Positions 21,726 to 34,300 of a stretch of 64,000 nt of DNA are shown here, one piece after another. The notes below the pieces were generated by a model, which saw only the letters and a list, made by a program, of their open reading frames with translations, ran no database searches and was not told the origin of the DNA. Every line of letters starts with the position of its first letter. Within the stretch, counting starts at the first letter, position 1. The stretch spans positions 28,309,501 through 28,373,500 of the forward strand of contig NC_080569.1 of NCBI RefSeq assembly GCF_030253575.1, written 5' to 3'. Source of the DNA: Rhododendron vialii. Lineage: Eukaryota > Streptophyta > Magnoliopsida > Ericales > Ericaceae. Made by a program: the position numbers and the translations under genes.

Positions 21726-22818
21726 GGCTATCCACAGCGGTATAACCAAAAGACAATTGTTGTTAAAGTTAACAATATTTGTGCAAAAAATGGCTCACAA
21801 TTGTATAATCAAACTTAGCAACATCTTTAGAAATAATCAAATTTTGGGCTTTGGATAACCAAAACAACAACATTTTTTAATAATCAAAATTTGTGAACCC
21901 CACGCTACATAAGTTAACTAGTTCCAAAATTCATATATACACGTATTTCAACTACTATTTTATTCTTCTCTTCTTCACTGGCTCTATATCTTCTTCACTT
22001 CAATCATAAACTGTTTCTCTTTCTTTTCCTCCAAAAGTGAAGCTCATATTTCTCGATCATCTATAATTTAACTCATCATTGCTGGATTAAGGTATTTTAC
22101 TCTTCTTTTACGTTTCTATTTTAGGCTGCATTCTTATGAATTTAACTTAAACTTAACTTAAATTTGAAAATTGTCTTTATTTGAATTTTTTTCGCATTTT
22201 TTAGTTTTGCACCAAACTTTTATAGGTTATTGATTCGTCTCAACGAGAGGAATCGGGAAAAGTGTTTTTTTTTTTTTTTTACTTTTACCCAAGTATTTTG
22301 ATAAATAATCACTTTTTAGCAAAAAAATTGATTTTTTCGACTAAAAAGTGGTTATTTATTTTTTTGTTCCTCCCCCTATGGTTGAGTAAACAAAGAACCT
22401 TGCAAAAAAAAAAAAAAAGAGAGAGAGAAAGAACCTTGCATTCTTTTTCAAATTTAAGAACACATTTGATTTTTTTTTTTTGAAAGATTAAGAGAGTGGT
22501 GGATTTGTGATATAAGCTATAGGAATAGGAAGAAAAAAAAAATCGGTGTTGTTTTGATAGATAACTCTAGGAAGAACACCATATATTCGATATATTTTTG
22601 CCAAAAAAAAACGTAATGGAGGGAAGTGAATAACGGGAAACAAAACGGGAGAGAGAGATTGTGTGAAATTGTAGTGGACCTCTTATTTTGGTTATGGGTT
22701 AGAAGTGACCATTGTAAACCTCAACATTGTTAAACTTAGCAATCTCTTAAGTGAATAATCAAAAGTTGATGTGTCAACTTTTGGTTATCTATTTTTGATT
22801 ATACCATTATGAATGGCC
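21726..22818. mobile_element. Harbinger-like non-autonomous element
   Basis: The left end is GGCTATCCACAGCGGTATAA and the right end is the reverse complement of GGCCATTCATAATGGTATAA, with TAA flanks (21723-21725 and 22819-22821). It is 1093 bp and carries the same ACAACATT / TTGGTTATC motifs as the 8545 copy. Microsatellite and poly-T stretches sit in the middle, and no transposase is evident. Confidence 0.7.
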
Positions 22819-23174
22819 TAAGGCATGGCAATAGTCAAGTTATTTATGCTAACTAATATATTATTTGATGTATCAGAGCAGATAGACTGCCTAAAAATGC
22901 ATAAAAACAAGGATTTTATAGTCCATTTAATTTAGCAACAACGCCCCCAGAATAAATATGTGCCCTTGACTGCCCGCCCAATTGTAGTTCATTGGCTTCA
23001 TCCAAATTGGGACAAAAAGACTAGCGCATTTAGACCATATTAATTACCACTGCAACACTACAATCACAATTCTTTACAACCTTATTAGCAGGCCCTCCAT
23101 AGCTATTGACAAAGAGCGCGCAATGCTATGGTGATCATGTTTGACTACCACATGCGGTTAGTGGAGGAAGTTAG

Positions 23175-23310
23175 TGAGTTAGTCTACAGGAGGTTCAGAG
23201 ACTATCCATAATTCTGAACCCACAAACTGCCCACAACAGAGCTTGAACCTTGGTCCCATAAGGGAGAGCCAAGAGTTACCAACTGGGCTACAAGCCAATT
23301 GGTCCAAAAC
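23175..23310 (-). mobile_element. tRNA-derived SINE
   Basis: On the minus strand a box A region TTGTAGCCCAGTTGGTAAC is followed by box B-like GGTTCAAGCTC, then a non-tRNA body with GGGTTCAGAATTATGGA. The same body occurs at 26985-27105. Length fits a plant SINE. The 3' tail is not clear. Confidence 0.65.
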
Positions 23311-23997
23311 ATTAGTGATTATTAATAAGATAAAATCTGAGCAGCTCAAGTCGCCCAACTCAAACGAGGAAGCTTACATCATCCAGTGCTAATGCCTGGC
23401 AAATACTTAAACTTTTTGCATTCTGTATCCACGGTCCTGAGGCAAACCTTGAGGTGCATCAGCTTTAGGGTCCTAAAATTTTTAAATTTTACGGGGTCCT
23501 TACTATTTTGGTATCCGTGGCTTCAAATTCTTCTTGGCGTAGAAATGGTAACTTTTGACATCATCCAACTCTCATGTCAAAGGTATCGAGTGTCAAATCC
23601 AACGTGAATTTGGCTCCACACCATTCGCTTCAAATTTGTCTCCTCATGCCAAATATATTTTTGACATTTTAGAATTCAAAAAATAAGTGTTTTGGATGTT
23701 AATACTTAGACTTTGACATCAAGATTGGAGATGAAGGTTTGTTGATGATGTCAAATTCGGAGATGCCAAAATGTCACATAAATTTTCAAAAAAAAATTGC
23801 ATCTCCAATTTGAAGCCATGGGATTGAGATGAATAGTGTCATAAAAAAAGGCTTATCTTTAATCTTTGCTTTAGGCTCCGTGAAAAAGTCTTGGGGTACT
23901 GCCATATATGTACCACATATTTCTGTGGGGCACAAAATGAAGTGTGCAAACCTCACAGAAAATGTGTGATGGAGAAAGCTCAGTTATTCATTATTGG
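23311..23997. other. No gene seen; AT-rich spacer
   Basis: Repeated words such as TTGACATCATC and GATGATGTCAAA, in opposite orientation at about 23557 and 23738, hint at a decayed foldback element. I see no gene or clear terminus. Confidence 0.4.
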
Positions 23998-25727
23998 TAG
24001 GGCGATAAATGAACTGAACTGTTCGCAAACTGTTCGAGGCTCGACTCGGCAATGGCTGGTTCGAGTTTGATTCGTCTACTAAATAAATTGAACATGTTTA
24101 AGGGTCATTCGGTAAATGAACCAAACCTGAGCCTAATAGTATTCGGCGCGGTTAAGCTCGCGAACTTGGGGTAAAAGTGTAATGAGTAATATTTTGGGGG
24201 TCTATCTATTAATATTGTATATTTTAGGGGTAAATGTATAGTTAAAGTATTATTTTTGGAAGCTGATAATGCCAAAACCACTTTTGTTCCTGCCAAAACC
24301 CTTTTTGTTTCGGTCAAAACTCGTTCATTGCATGACTTAATTACCCTCTACTACATCACTTGCTTTATGAAAATGCCCATTGAAATCCATAGAATTATTT
24401 TATGTTCCTTTTTGTGTTCTTGCACCCATCAAAAACTTCACAGCTTATTCAACGGAGAGATGATTGAGTTGAGGTAAATTAATTATTTTTTTTCCATAAC
24501 TTTGATAACTCTATCTTGTGTTCTCTTTTTTATTTTCTGGTAGTAATACTTTACTTCCAAATCCGTCCAACATATGCGTAACGGAGTTTTTGTGTGGAGA
24601 TTAAAGTAATATAACTGAAACTATTATTATTTTTGTTTTGATTCTCTATTTCATCATCTTTTTTTTAAAAATTCCAGATTGTGGTGAGGAAGGTGTGAGA
24701 AGAATAGAGCATGCATAATGGAGTTTTTGTGCAAAGACTAGAGTATTATCATTTTTTATGTTTAATTCTTCTAAAATTAGCTTGTGTTTGTTAGATGGGT
24801 TGCTCGTGAATTGATGAAAACATGGAATATTGAAACATTGATGTTTAATTTTTGTTTGCTTGTCTTCTAAAATTAGCTCTTGGGTTGCTCGTGAATTGAT
24901 GGAATTTGCATTTTTGCTTGAAACATAGAACTAGAAAACAGACCTTGCACTTATGCGATTTTTTCAAGAGATATTTTTGTAAAGTAAGTGGTGTAGTAGA
25001 GAACAATCAAGTCATGTAATAAAAAAGTTTTGACAGAAACAAAATAGACTTTGGCATTATCAATTCCTTTTTTTTACTCTTCCAGTCCTATCGGGTGTCG
25101 ATACAAACGACAGTATCATTTCAAAATGTTAGGGTTTTTCACCCACCGCCTCTCAGCCGCTCCGCCTTAAGTTTTGAGGTTCCACTACTGGTAATCAAGC
25201 TGCTTCGTTTTGATTTATTGATGGTATGCCAGCAAAACTATGTATGGGATCTCAATTTCTTGTGTTTCTATAGGGTTGCTACAGATTTCCCTTATTAGAG
25301 ACTTGGAGCAAAGCTTGGTGGCTGATTTTTGGTCATGTTCCTTGTGATGTTTTACTTTCTTTAAGTTTGGTTATTTTTATTGATCATCTTTGTCATGATT
25401 TTGTTGTTTTTTCCCCAATTTTTGGTCCTATACGAGGAAATAGTGATTTGGTACTGGGAGAAAATTCTCACGAACTGTATTCTAGCCTTGACTCTATTCG
25501 AAAAAAGAACTGTGTTCAAGTTTGAATTCGGTTCGGTTCGGCTCATTTAATTCTAATGAGGCCTAACGAGCCGAGCCCGAGCTTTGGAAATTTTTAATGA
25601 GCCGAACTTGAACTCAAATGTTCAGGCTCGAACTGAGCCCGAGCCGAACTCGAGCCTGACCTAGGCGTTAACGAACCTATCCCGAATATCACAAGGTTCG
25701 GATCAATTCGGCTCGTTTACACCCCTA
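23998..25727. mobile_element. hAT-like element with a nested inverted repeat
   Basis: The left end TAGGGCGATAAATGAACTG and the right end (opposite strand) TAGGGGTGTAAACGAGCCG match a widespread plant hAT-type terminus with GAGCC-rich subterminal repeats. The flanks ATTATTGG and GTTACCGG agree at 5 of 8 positions, a decayed duplication. Inside, 24259-24385 and 24948-25067 form a second inverted pair (both beginning (C/T)TGATAATGCCAAA), probably another element inserted within it. Confidence 0.6.
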
Positions 25728-25929
25728 GTTACCGGTGAATAATTACTAGTAAACTAGACCCCCCAAAGTTTGAACTACTTTTCTGCTGTCAGTATATTTT
25801 AGAAAGCTCAACTATTGGTTCTGGTTGGCTACTGGCTGGTTTACGTAGAAAAATTCGCTTGGTTAAAAGTGATAGATGATGAAGTATTTGAAGTGAATTT
25901 CATTAGTGGAAGCGAAAGCACCTAACTAA

Positions 25930-26200
25930 CACGGATTCTTAATGGGTCTTCTCAAGACCTCAGTCCAAATTTGCTGAGCAGAAGATTCTTTCATTTCTCC
26001 TGGTAGGGGAATCTTGTTGAATCTCCTGTTCTTGTTTTGTTTCACAGATGCGTTTTGTTCCACTGGTTTTGTGATATTATATGGCAATGAGTAGCTATCA
26101 GTCCATCAGGAGTTAATCTGTTGATGATGATGGGGTGGGTCTTTGACAATGAAATCATTTCATCATCAAGGTATTTCTGTAGATTCTTTTGGTATTTGAA
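25930..26200 (+). repeat. Dispersed repeat R1, copy 3
   Basis: This matches 8005-8230: TCTTCTCAAG(A/G)CCTCAGTC, AATTTGC, the block around CTTGTTGAATCTCCTGTTCT, and AATCATTTCATCATCAA. Confidence 0.65.
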
Positions 26201-26595
26201 AATTATATATGGCACTTGATTTTCTATGGTTGCTTTTACATTTCGAATTCATCATAGTGGAGGGGCATATCGTGACTGGAAAAATGTAAACTTATTTTTT
26301 TATAACTAAGTATCTGACTCGATATGCCGACCAATTCAAGAGATTAATTTCACCATCTACTAAAGAGCAACTAATGTTGGAACAAAGCTGTATGGGCTGA
26401 TCCAACGCGTACGTTCAGGAATTAATTGGTAGCATGAAACTAGGAGTTGAACCTATGGGTGCAGTGAAGTGAAACATGATTTCTCTTACTTCCCTTCTAT
26501 GATTCTCAATTGCTTGAGTAGTTGAGTTCGATCATCCAAGTCTTTGAGAGGTCTTCTGATTCCTGACTTAGCTATTGAACTGCCTTTCTAACAAG

Positions 26596-26900
26596 GGGTG
26601 GCCCAACCTCATTAGAGGCCTAAGGCAAACATGAGTGTGAGACCTTCAGAAATTGAAGTATTGCATGTCATCAAACATTCTAGTCTAATATATTTTGTGC
26701 ATTTGAAAACCCTATTTCTTCCTTTTTGTGATGTAAGTTCAGATTACCCAAAAATACTCTCTACCCTGTATAGTTCTAAGTATTTTACATACACGCGAGA
26801 GATGGATCTTCTGGAACAATCAAGCATGACAAAAAGATATTTTCTTAGGAGGTATTTTACCTGAATGATGATATTTTATCAATTGAAATAGTTTTTGAAA
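26596..26900 (+). repeat. Dispersed repeat R2, copy 2
   Basis: This aligns with 300-615 over about 300 bp in the same orientation, with frequent mismatches and small indels. Confidence 0.7.
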
Positions 26901-26984
26901 AATATGAGATTTCTTTCTTCTTCTTTTTTGTGTGTCCCTCTTTATGCATCAGTGAGGTTATCGAGATGTTAGTATATTAGTTAT

Positions 26985-27105
26985 AAGGGGATCAAAGGCT
27001 GTCCATAGCCCTGAACCCCAAACCCGTCCCTCGTGGGGCTCGAATTCCGACCTCCACTAGGAGAAAATAAGACAACAAACTGAGCTAGCTTGGTTTTTCG
27101 AGTAT
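26985..27105 (-). mobile_element. tRNA-derived SINE, second copy
   Basis: On the minus strand AGCTAGCTCAGTTTGTTGTC is followed by a box B-like GGAATTCGAGCCC and a body GGGTTCAGGGCTATGGACAG that matches the SINE at 23175. The copies differ in the head, suggesting old insertions. Confidence 0.6.
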
Positions 27106-27870
27106 GAGGTTTCTAAGCTGTTTAAAATTGAGATCTACACAGACTATTCTAGATCTTGTACGTTATTAATATTAATTCAAAACTTTCAATAAACCCTTTT
27201 GATTTTGTTGAAGATAGAGAAAAAATGTTACTGGTTACATGTAAATTGACAGATTAGGAAAAAAATATAATACATATATTCGGTTAAAAAAGCCATCAAT
27301 TATTAAAATTATTTTTCTTAACTAATGTTATCATGTCATCAAATTAATTTTTGTTAGATGTTATCATGTTTCTAAATGGATAAATTGGTCATTTGCACCA
27401 TTTTTCTATCATCTCCCGCTCATAATTCCCCTTCCATATCCCTCCAACAAACCAAGCATATGCATACCCCCCTACTATATCCCCCAAACAAATCATCTAT
27501 CATTTATCCTCCTACTATATCCCCCACGAATCCGGCCTACAAACTGGCGTTGGGGTTCACATCCGGGGGTGATTTCACTAGATGATCTCATACACGTGAC
27601 ATAAGACATCCACTATTTCAATTTAAACTAATGAATAATTGAAGATTAATGATGCAGTTAATATTCTTGATAAATCCGATATATTGGAACCCAACACCTT
27701 TTTTATTTTTTTTAACCCAGCATTTAGTTCTCACACTTCTGGGATGCACTATTTTTGAGAGAGTGATACCAAGGTTGTGTCCAGTTGGTGTACAATTTAC
27801 CCCATGCGTCCTAAAGAATTGCCTGTTTCTACAATTGGAAACATTAAAAAAAAAGTCAATATTATGTAGT
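27106..27870. other. AT-rich spacer, nothing recognised
   Basis: No gene, clear terminal repeat or RNA is visible. A repeated phrase CCTACTATATCCCCCA at about 27470 and 27509 is a minor local repeat. Confidence 0.5.
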
Positions 27871-28400
27871 TTATAATATTTTTCTTTTTGAGCAGCAAGG
27901 AAATTGTTATTAATCAGTCGTAACGAATACAAAGACTAAAAGGAGCAAGAGCGAGAATGACATCACAACAAGAGGGAAACATCCCCACAAGCAAGGTTAG
28001 CACCCAACCTCCTGATAATCATATGCCACTCGAGCCCCAAAATGATTACAGGGGTGACTAGCAGCCACCCTACGAATCAAAGGGAAACAAAAAGTACAGT
28101 AGTAAAGTAAGTGGAAAAGGAACATAGTAGCAGTATCACAAAAAGGATGACATCCAAATTGCAGAACAAGGAACGGTCCTTGTATTGGACTACATCGATA
28201 TCAGCTTCACATACGCATTCTTGTGTCGACTTGAACTTGCATATATAGCGGCACCAAGGGCAACTGACACTATTAGCAATCTCAGACCACCCCAAAGTAG
28301 TGTTCAAAACAATGCAATTAGGAAAACCAGTACCCAATATCACAACTCAAAGCATAGCATCCAAGACAGTTCTAGTCGATGAATGGCTTCAAGTAGCAAG
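27871..28400 (-). mobile_element. Possible LINE 3' fragment
   Basis: On the minus strand an open stretch of about 90 residues is followed by non-coding sequence ending GATTAATAACAATTTCCTTG and an A/T-rich tail, a layout like the 3' end of plant LINEs. No reverse transcriptase motif is visible, so the class is tentative. Confidence 0.3.
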
Positions 28401-29730
28401 TTCCACAACAGCATTGTCCAATGCAGCAGTAGGATATTTGACAACCCGAACTGTTGATCTCCAAAAATCAAGAAAACTTGTCTTGTTTATTAAGCAACAA
28501 CAAACTAACACCCCTGATTTCTAAGGCACACAAAAACCAGGACCGACACCTCCCTATGTAGTAATAAATCTCTTATTTTAAAAACTTTATCTAATAGAAC
28601 AAAGTGAAATTTATCAGACAATTGTATAACAAAATAATAGTAATTACAAACTATAATTATTTTTTAAGAAGTTCAAATAGTGCAAACCAGGGTTTTAAAT
28701 CACGGTATCAGGAAACATAAAGGAGTCGGTGAAACAGCTGTATGTCAGCCAACATCAGACCGTGCCAGGCCAATACATAGGCAAATAACGGTATTGCAGA
28801 CCAAAATCCCATTACGTAACACCGATACCATACATAGCAACCTTTATTTAAAACCCTTGTGCAAATGAGCAATTTTTTAGGACAAGGAGTACTTTTCTAC
28901 GTTGGAACCAACCAAGACTAGCAGAAGAACCGTGAAAAGACCGCTCCTCTGAGTCAAGGGAAAAATTATCCAGTGCCCATAGCTGGTGCACATGGATTCT
29001 CAGGCCACTTTTTCACTACCCAATAGCTTGTTTCTCCTCGCCTTCCTATTTTGGCGGCTCTTCTAAGTTCTTCGGTATTGCCTCATTTTTAATCCCTATT
29101 GTTGAGCGTGGTCTAACACAACATTCGTAGGGCGAATCAATTCTAAAAAAGCTCTTACCGATATTGGATTGAGCTTATATTTTATGAGGACCCTTAGAAA
29201 ATCATTTGAAGAAAAATGAGCCATCGGATCATCTCTGAGGGACCCAAAATGGGCCCCACAAAAAATTTCGTGCAGGATATATGTTCAAAGGTCTATGCAA
29301 ACAGACTTTTTGAAGGCAAGCGATTCCACGTGATTGGTATGAACGCGGCTTCAACTGTATTTGCTATTCTTCTTTAGTGATGTTTGGGGAAATGGACTCG
29401 TGAGTCGTGAAATTTTGCTTTTTCTGCGATATTGGGAGCAAAAATGCAAATGTGGGTATGATTAAAAAATTATACAAAGAAGTATGTATGTTGTATTGTT
29501 GATTACTGGAATAGCATGCAGTCTAAGAGTTTTTTCATTTGTGAAGTACTTCTCAGCATGATTCTTGATTATGGTGTAATATTTAAGAGTCAATGCCAAT
29601 CAGAATAAATCAAGGAACCTAATGGTGCTCAAGTCATCCAATGCAAAGGTCAACATGAAAGTGGCCATAATATGAACGAGAGGGAAGAGAAAAAATCAGA
29701 GAGTTGAAAAGGCAAAACGAGTAAACCTTA

Positions 29731-29812
29731 TCCTCTTGAGCCTGCTGGAACTTCATGACATACTCCTGTGGTAATTGGCTGTTCCAAATGGTCTTGTAAA
29801 TCTGCAACTGCA
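29731..29812 (-). pseudogene. Isolated exon-like segment, unidentified
   Basis: A minus-strand open segment encodes LQIYKTIWNSQLPQEYVMKF plus eight residues. It is preceded by a good acceptor (TTTTCCTGCAG) and followed by AAG|GTTTAC. No neighbouring exons of the same protein are recognisable, so it is probably a gene fragment. The protein family is not recognised. Confidence 0.35.
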
Positions 29813-30879
29813 GGAAAACACAGGTGCAAAACCACATAAGCAGGGTAAAAGCATAATTTGGGACTGGCCAAAGCAACGTTTTGGCCGACAAAAGGCAGTA
29901 GCAAACAAAGCAACAGTGACTGTAATCCGTGCCTTTGGACGAAAAAGGCAGTGACGAACAAGGGAATTGCAGAAAAATCATGTGCTAAAGGTCAACTTGG
30001 AAGTGTTATTACATTCCAATGGAGGCTCTATTGGAAACTATTGGTACAGACTATTTCTGCCAAATATTCACGAGTCTATGCAAAGGCAAACATTTGAATT
30101 TCAACTTCAACCTACATTGTGAAAGCAAACCTTCAAGTAATCAAAGAACCAGAAATAAACTTGCAAATAGTAATCAAGATATAATGTCAGCATTACTTCA
30201 ATCAGACAGGCAACTACTGGAAAATAATGTGGTTGAACAAAATAGTCATGAACCCTGAGAACCAATATTCTAGAAATTAGTGTGGGCATCCCTGTAGGGA
30301 GGAGGGGGTGATCGATAATGTTGTATGTGGTGAAAGTTGACAGAACATGTTATATTTTCTCTATGCAATTACCCATTTTGAACTTGGTATAGTCTCAACT
30401 TGGGTGGAGGGAAGCAGAGGTGGGTTACTTGACCCCACTCAACTTTCTAAAATTTGTATCATTGTCATAGGTCTACGATTAATTTGTAAATTTGACCCCT
30501 TTGAAATTGTAATATTGCCCCTAATATTCTACACATCATGAGATTGCCCCAAATATTCCATCCAAACGGAAGTTAAAAAAAATTGTGCAAATTGTTAAGA
30601 ATTCATGCCTCGATTGAAAGACGATTAATGGATAAATGATATATTGTTGCGTGCACAATGAAAAGTGTATCTTTAATAACACGTGAAATATTATCATTAA
30701 CAATTTCCAAAATATTATCGTCAGGGGTTTTGTAGGTAAAATTTTCATGGTTATTAGAAAATAATTTCCCAACGGCTGAATCAAAATATATGTTATCAAC
30801 AATTTTAAATTAAATTTTGACGAACTAACTCATATTTCTGGCTCCCGCCCCTGGGACTCTCAAGTGCAGTGAAATCATG

Positions 30880-30909
<30 letters not shown>

Positions 30910-30910
<1 letters not shown>

Positions 30911-31218
30911 AAATAAGGACCTCTCCATTTCTCCCATTTCTCGTTCAAATTTCGTTGATCCGAGCCGCTCAATGTGTTCAAAACGTGATATTAAGAGTAC
31001 TCGCTTGGAATCAACAAAAAAAATGACCGAAAAGGGCTTCATCCGAGCAGTTTTTATTTGAATCATTCGATAAAAAACAAACAAAAACTGCTCGGATGAA
31101 GCCTTTCCGGTCATATTTTTTTTACTGATTTCGCGCGAGTACCCTTAAAATCACATTCTGAACACATTGAGCGGCTTGGATCCTCGAAATTCTATCGGGA
31201 AAGGGAGGTCCTTATTTT
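30910..31218. mobile_element. Palindromic foldback element
   Basis: The ends AAAATAAGGACCTC and GAGGTCCTTATTTT pair. Inner arms also pair closely, such as GGCTTCATCCGAGCAGTTTT against AAAACTGCTCGGATGAAGCC around a short centre near 31065. The whole 309 bp would fold into a nearly continuous hairpin. It sits between a CA and a CT microsatellite. Confidence 0.8.
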
Positions 31219-31248
31219 ATTAAGTTAATGTGGTCCTTAAAAGAATGA

Positions 31249-31250
<2 letters not shown>

Positions 31251-31332
<82 letters not shown>
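31251..31332 (+). repeat. Compound CT then TA microsatellite
   Basis: About 20 CT units are followed by about 20 TA units that run directly into the terminus of the element at 31333. Confidence 0.9.
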
Positions 31333-31336
<4 letters not shown>

Positions 31337-34300
31337 TCTGGATCCCCTCAGGGATCCCGGACTGAAGGGCTGATGCGGGACTCAATCGTACGCCGTTGGA
31401 TCTCAGCCAACGGCTGAGATTTTAAAATAGAACTCGCGGGTAAAATGGGGGATTGGGTCGGGTAAAATTATCTCGCGGGTTACGGGTTAGGTCACAAACG
31501 GGTTATAGCAACCCCCTTTCCCATTCGTTCCGCAGAGAGAGAGAGAGAGAGACAGAGGAAAGAATGAATGACGAATGCACGAAGAATGAAGAATATCGAA
31601 CGACGACGAAGAAGAAGACCGAACCGACGGAAGGTATCTCTCTCTCTCTCTCCTCTCTCTCTGGCTCGTTCTCCATCTGTTACTCGATTCTCGATTAGGG
31701 TTTTTTTTCGTTGTACTTGATTAAGATCGAACTGGTACAAGGTATCTATCTCTCTCTCTTTAGAGATCTCTCTCTGTATGTGAGTTATGTGCAACTTCTG
31801 CTCTGGATTCTACATTTCAACCCCCCAAAAGTTAGGGTTCCGAAATTTGAGTAAGAGTTAGGGTTAGGGTTTATTTAAAAATGCACAAATACGTAATCCA
31901 TTCTATTTTTAGTTCGTTTTTTTTTTAATTAAAATGGGTTTAATTTGATTAGTCTTTGTCTTGGAGTATTTGTAATTTTTTGTGTTTTGGAGGTTTTTTC
32001 TTTTTTTGATTATTCATGTTATGTCCAGGGATCTCAATGTGCTTTCTTTGGAAGAGAACTGGTTCCAGAACTCAGGAAGTTAACTCATCATAGATCTCTG
32101 TCAAGAATAAGTCATAGCCCGTTGATAGAAGTTAAAATTCACTCATTGATCCTTACATTTGTACCATTAAGTTTGTTTTTGTGCTGTCATCAACCTCTTC
32201 TCTTGCTCACCATGTGTTTTCTTTGTTATAATTTCTGCTATAGGAGGTCAAGTTTTTCCAAAGCCATGGATTCTTCAAATGCAACGATGCCTAGGTACAA
32301 GATTAGGGTATGTGGTTGCAACCTCCAACGCCTCATGTGGGATCTCAGGAATCAATGGCAGGTTCACCAACCGTTGCTCTGTTACCAATAGCTATCCACA
32401 GAATTCTGAGAGGATGTTTTGGAGAGGACAAATGGTTAGGCTTAGTAGTTCACTTAGCAATCCAAAGATGCATTATGTTGGCAATCCACAAACTGTGTTT
32501 TTCATTGGACATGGCAAATGTAATATGTTAGATTTTAAATATTCTGGCATACTTTGAACAATGTGAGCCTGTTGAATATGGATGTATCCATGATGATTTT
32601 TGTAAGTTGGATCCTGGCATATGGTTTTGTAAATTAGATCCTGGAAATGACTTTTGTGAACTCATGTTTTGTGCAATCTTAAAGGGTTGGTATTTGGTAA
32701 TCTGCTGCCTCTATTTTATGGTTTCTGTGCAATCTTTTGTTCCATGGTGTTTGGTAATCTGCAATTGCAATTTTTTTGTGAATGGTGTTGGGTAGTCTGT
32801 AGTTGGCGTTGTTCCTGGCGTCTGTAATGTGCTTCCTCTGTTTCTTGGTATGTGGCATGGGTATTGTAAGCTCATGTTTATGAAAAATGTTCCATGTTTT
32901 TGTCCTAATCTGCTATCTCTGTTTGCCTGAACATTTGCTATAAGTGTGTGTTTGTGGGCAACAACCTGATCAAGACCACCAATAGTAAGAGAATGCAGAT
33001 AAGTCTCCAAATCTCTATCTAATTTGACAATTTCCAAAGAGAAACCAGAACTTACAGCTTTCTTGGAATTGAGCCATGGATGAGAACCGTGCTGGACATA
33101 TCCAATTCATTCCAATAGTTACACATTATGTACCAGTGTGCAGTCATGTGGATTGGCGGACTTACTGGTGTGTGGCTTCAAGATTTGAGGAGAGATTTAT
33201 GGAGAAAAATAAAATAGGCATTATCAAGGGCATTTTGCAGATCCCATCACAAAATTACAATCCCATTATGAAATTCTGATTGGTCAAGTATTTCTTTACA
33301 AAATTCCACTAACTTCTTTACAACAAATACAAAAATAAAATGAACATCCCATTGCAAAGGACATAACAGAATTCCAGATAGTACCTTCTTTACAAAATTC
33401 CACTAACTTTCAACAATACAAAAAAATAAACTAGAGTACAAGCACAATACATCCCATACATAAGAAATCAATGTACAAGGTGTTGTATGTCGAACTTTAC
33501 AATTGTATGCTCCTAACTAATCCAGGGTCATCAAAGAGTTCCAAGCAAGCAATGCAGCCCCAACAGCAGACTCCACCTGAAGAATCAAAAGGGAATTCTT
33601 GATTGGTTAATCCATGGCAAAAACTTAACATGACATGAGGACAAAAAAAAAAACTAGTCACTGAAAAGGGGAAATTGGGAAAGAATGCCAACCTTTGGTC
33701 TAATTGGACTAGCCTTGGGATATAGGCAGTAACTTCTTTACCTATATCCCACTTCTTATTAGCTTCAAGCACACCACCAACCATCACAACTGGGAAAGAG
33801 CCAAAAAAGAACAAAATTGGGGCAATGCTTCAAACACGCCACAATCCAACTTTAACTGTCAAAAAAGAACAAAATAACATCAAAGTATGGTTTCAGCTCC
33901 AACGACAACAAGAGAATAAATTGGGGCAATGCATGCAGCTCATCTTATACTTTGCACATCTGAAGGGTTTTTTTGTGTTCCAGATTCTCAATGGTGCTGG
34001 TTCTCCGCAAAAACAAAAAATCCAAAAATCGGAATCACCACTTCCATTGTTACCCAAAGTACTTCCTTCAATGACATGGGATATGGATAGAGGGAGGAGG
34101 ATTCAAGTATAGAAATCTCAACACCTACATTCAAAAAAAGGATAACCAATAGTCGAAATGAGAAGTTGAACAGCAAGACATTTAGAAATTAGCTAAATTT
34201 TTTTTTTTATATAAAAAATGGATTTTGTATTATCGAAATCAAGCCCTAGGCCAAATGAGATCGTCAATCAGTTCGTGCTTCACAAATGAAGACCTGAATA

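Noticed and set aside
31857-31875. Possible telomeric repeat
   Set aside because: Only two TTAGGG-type units; far too short, and interior to a transposon.
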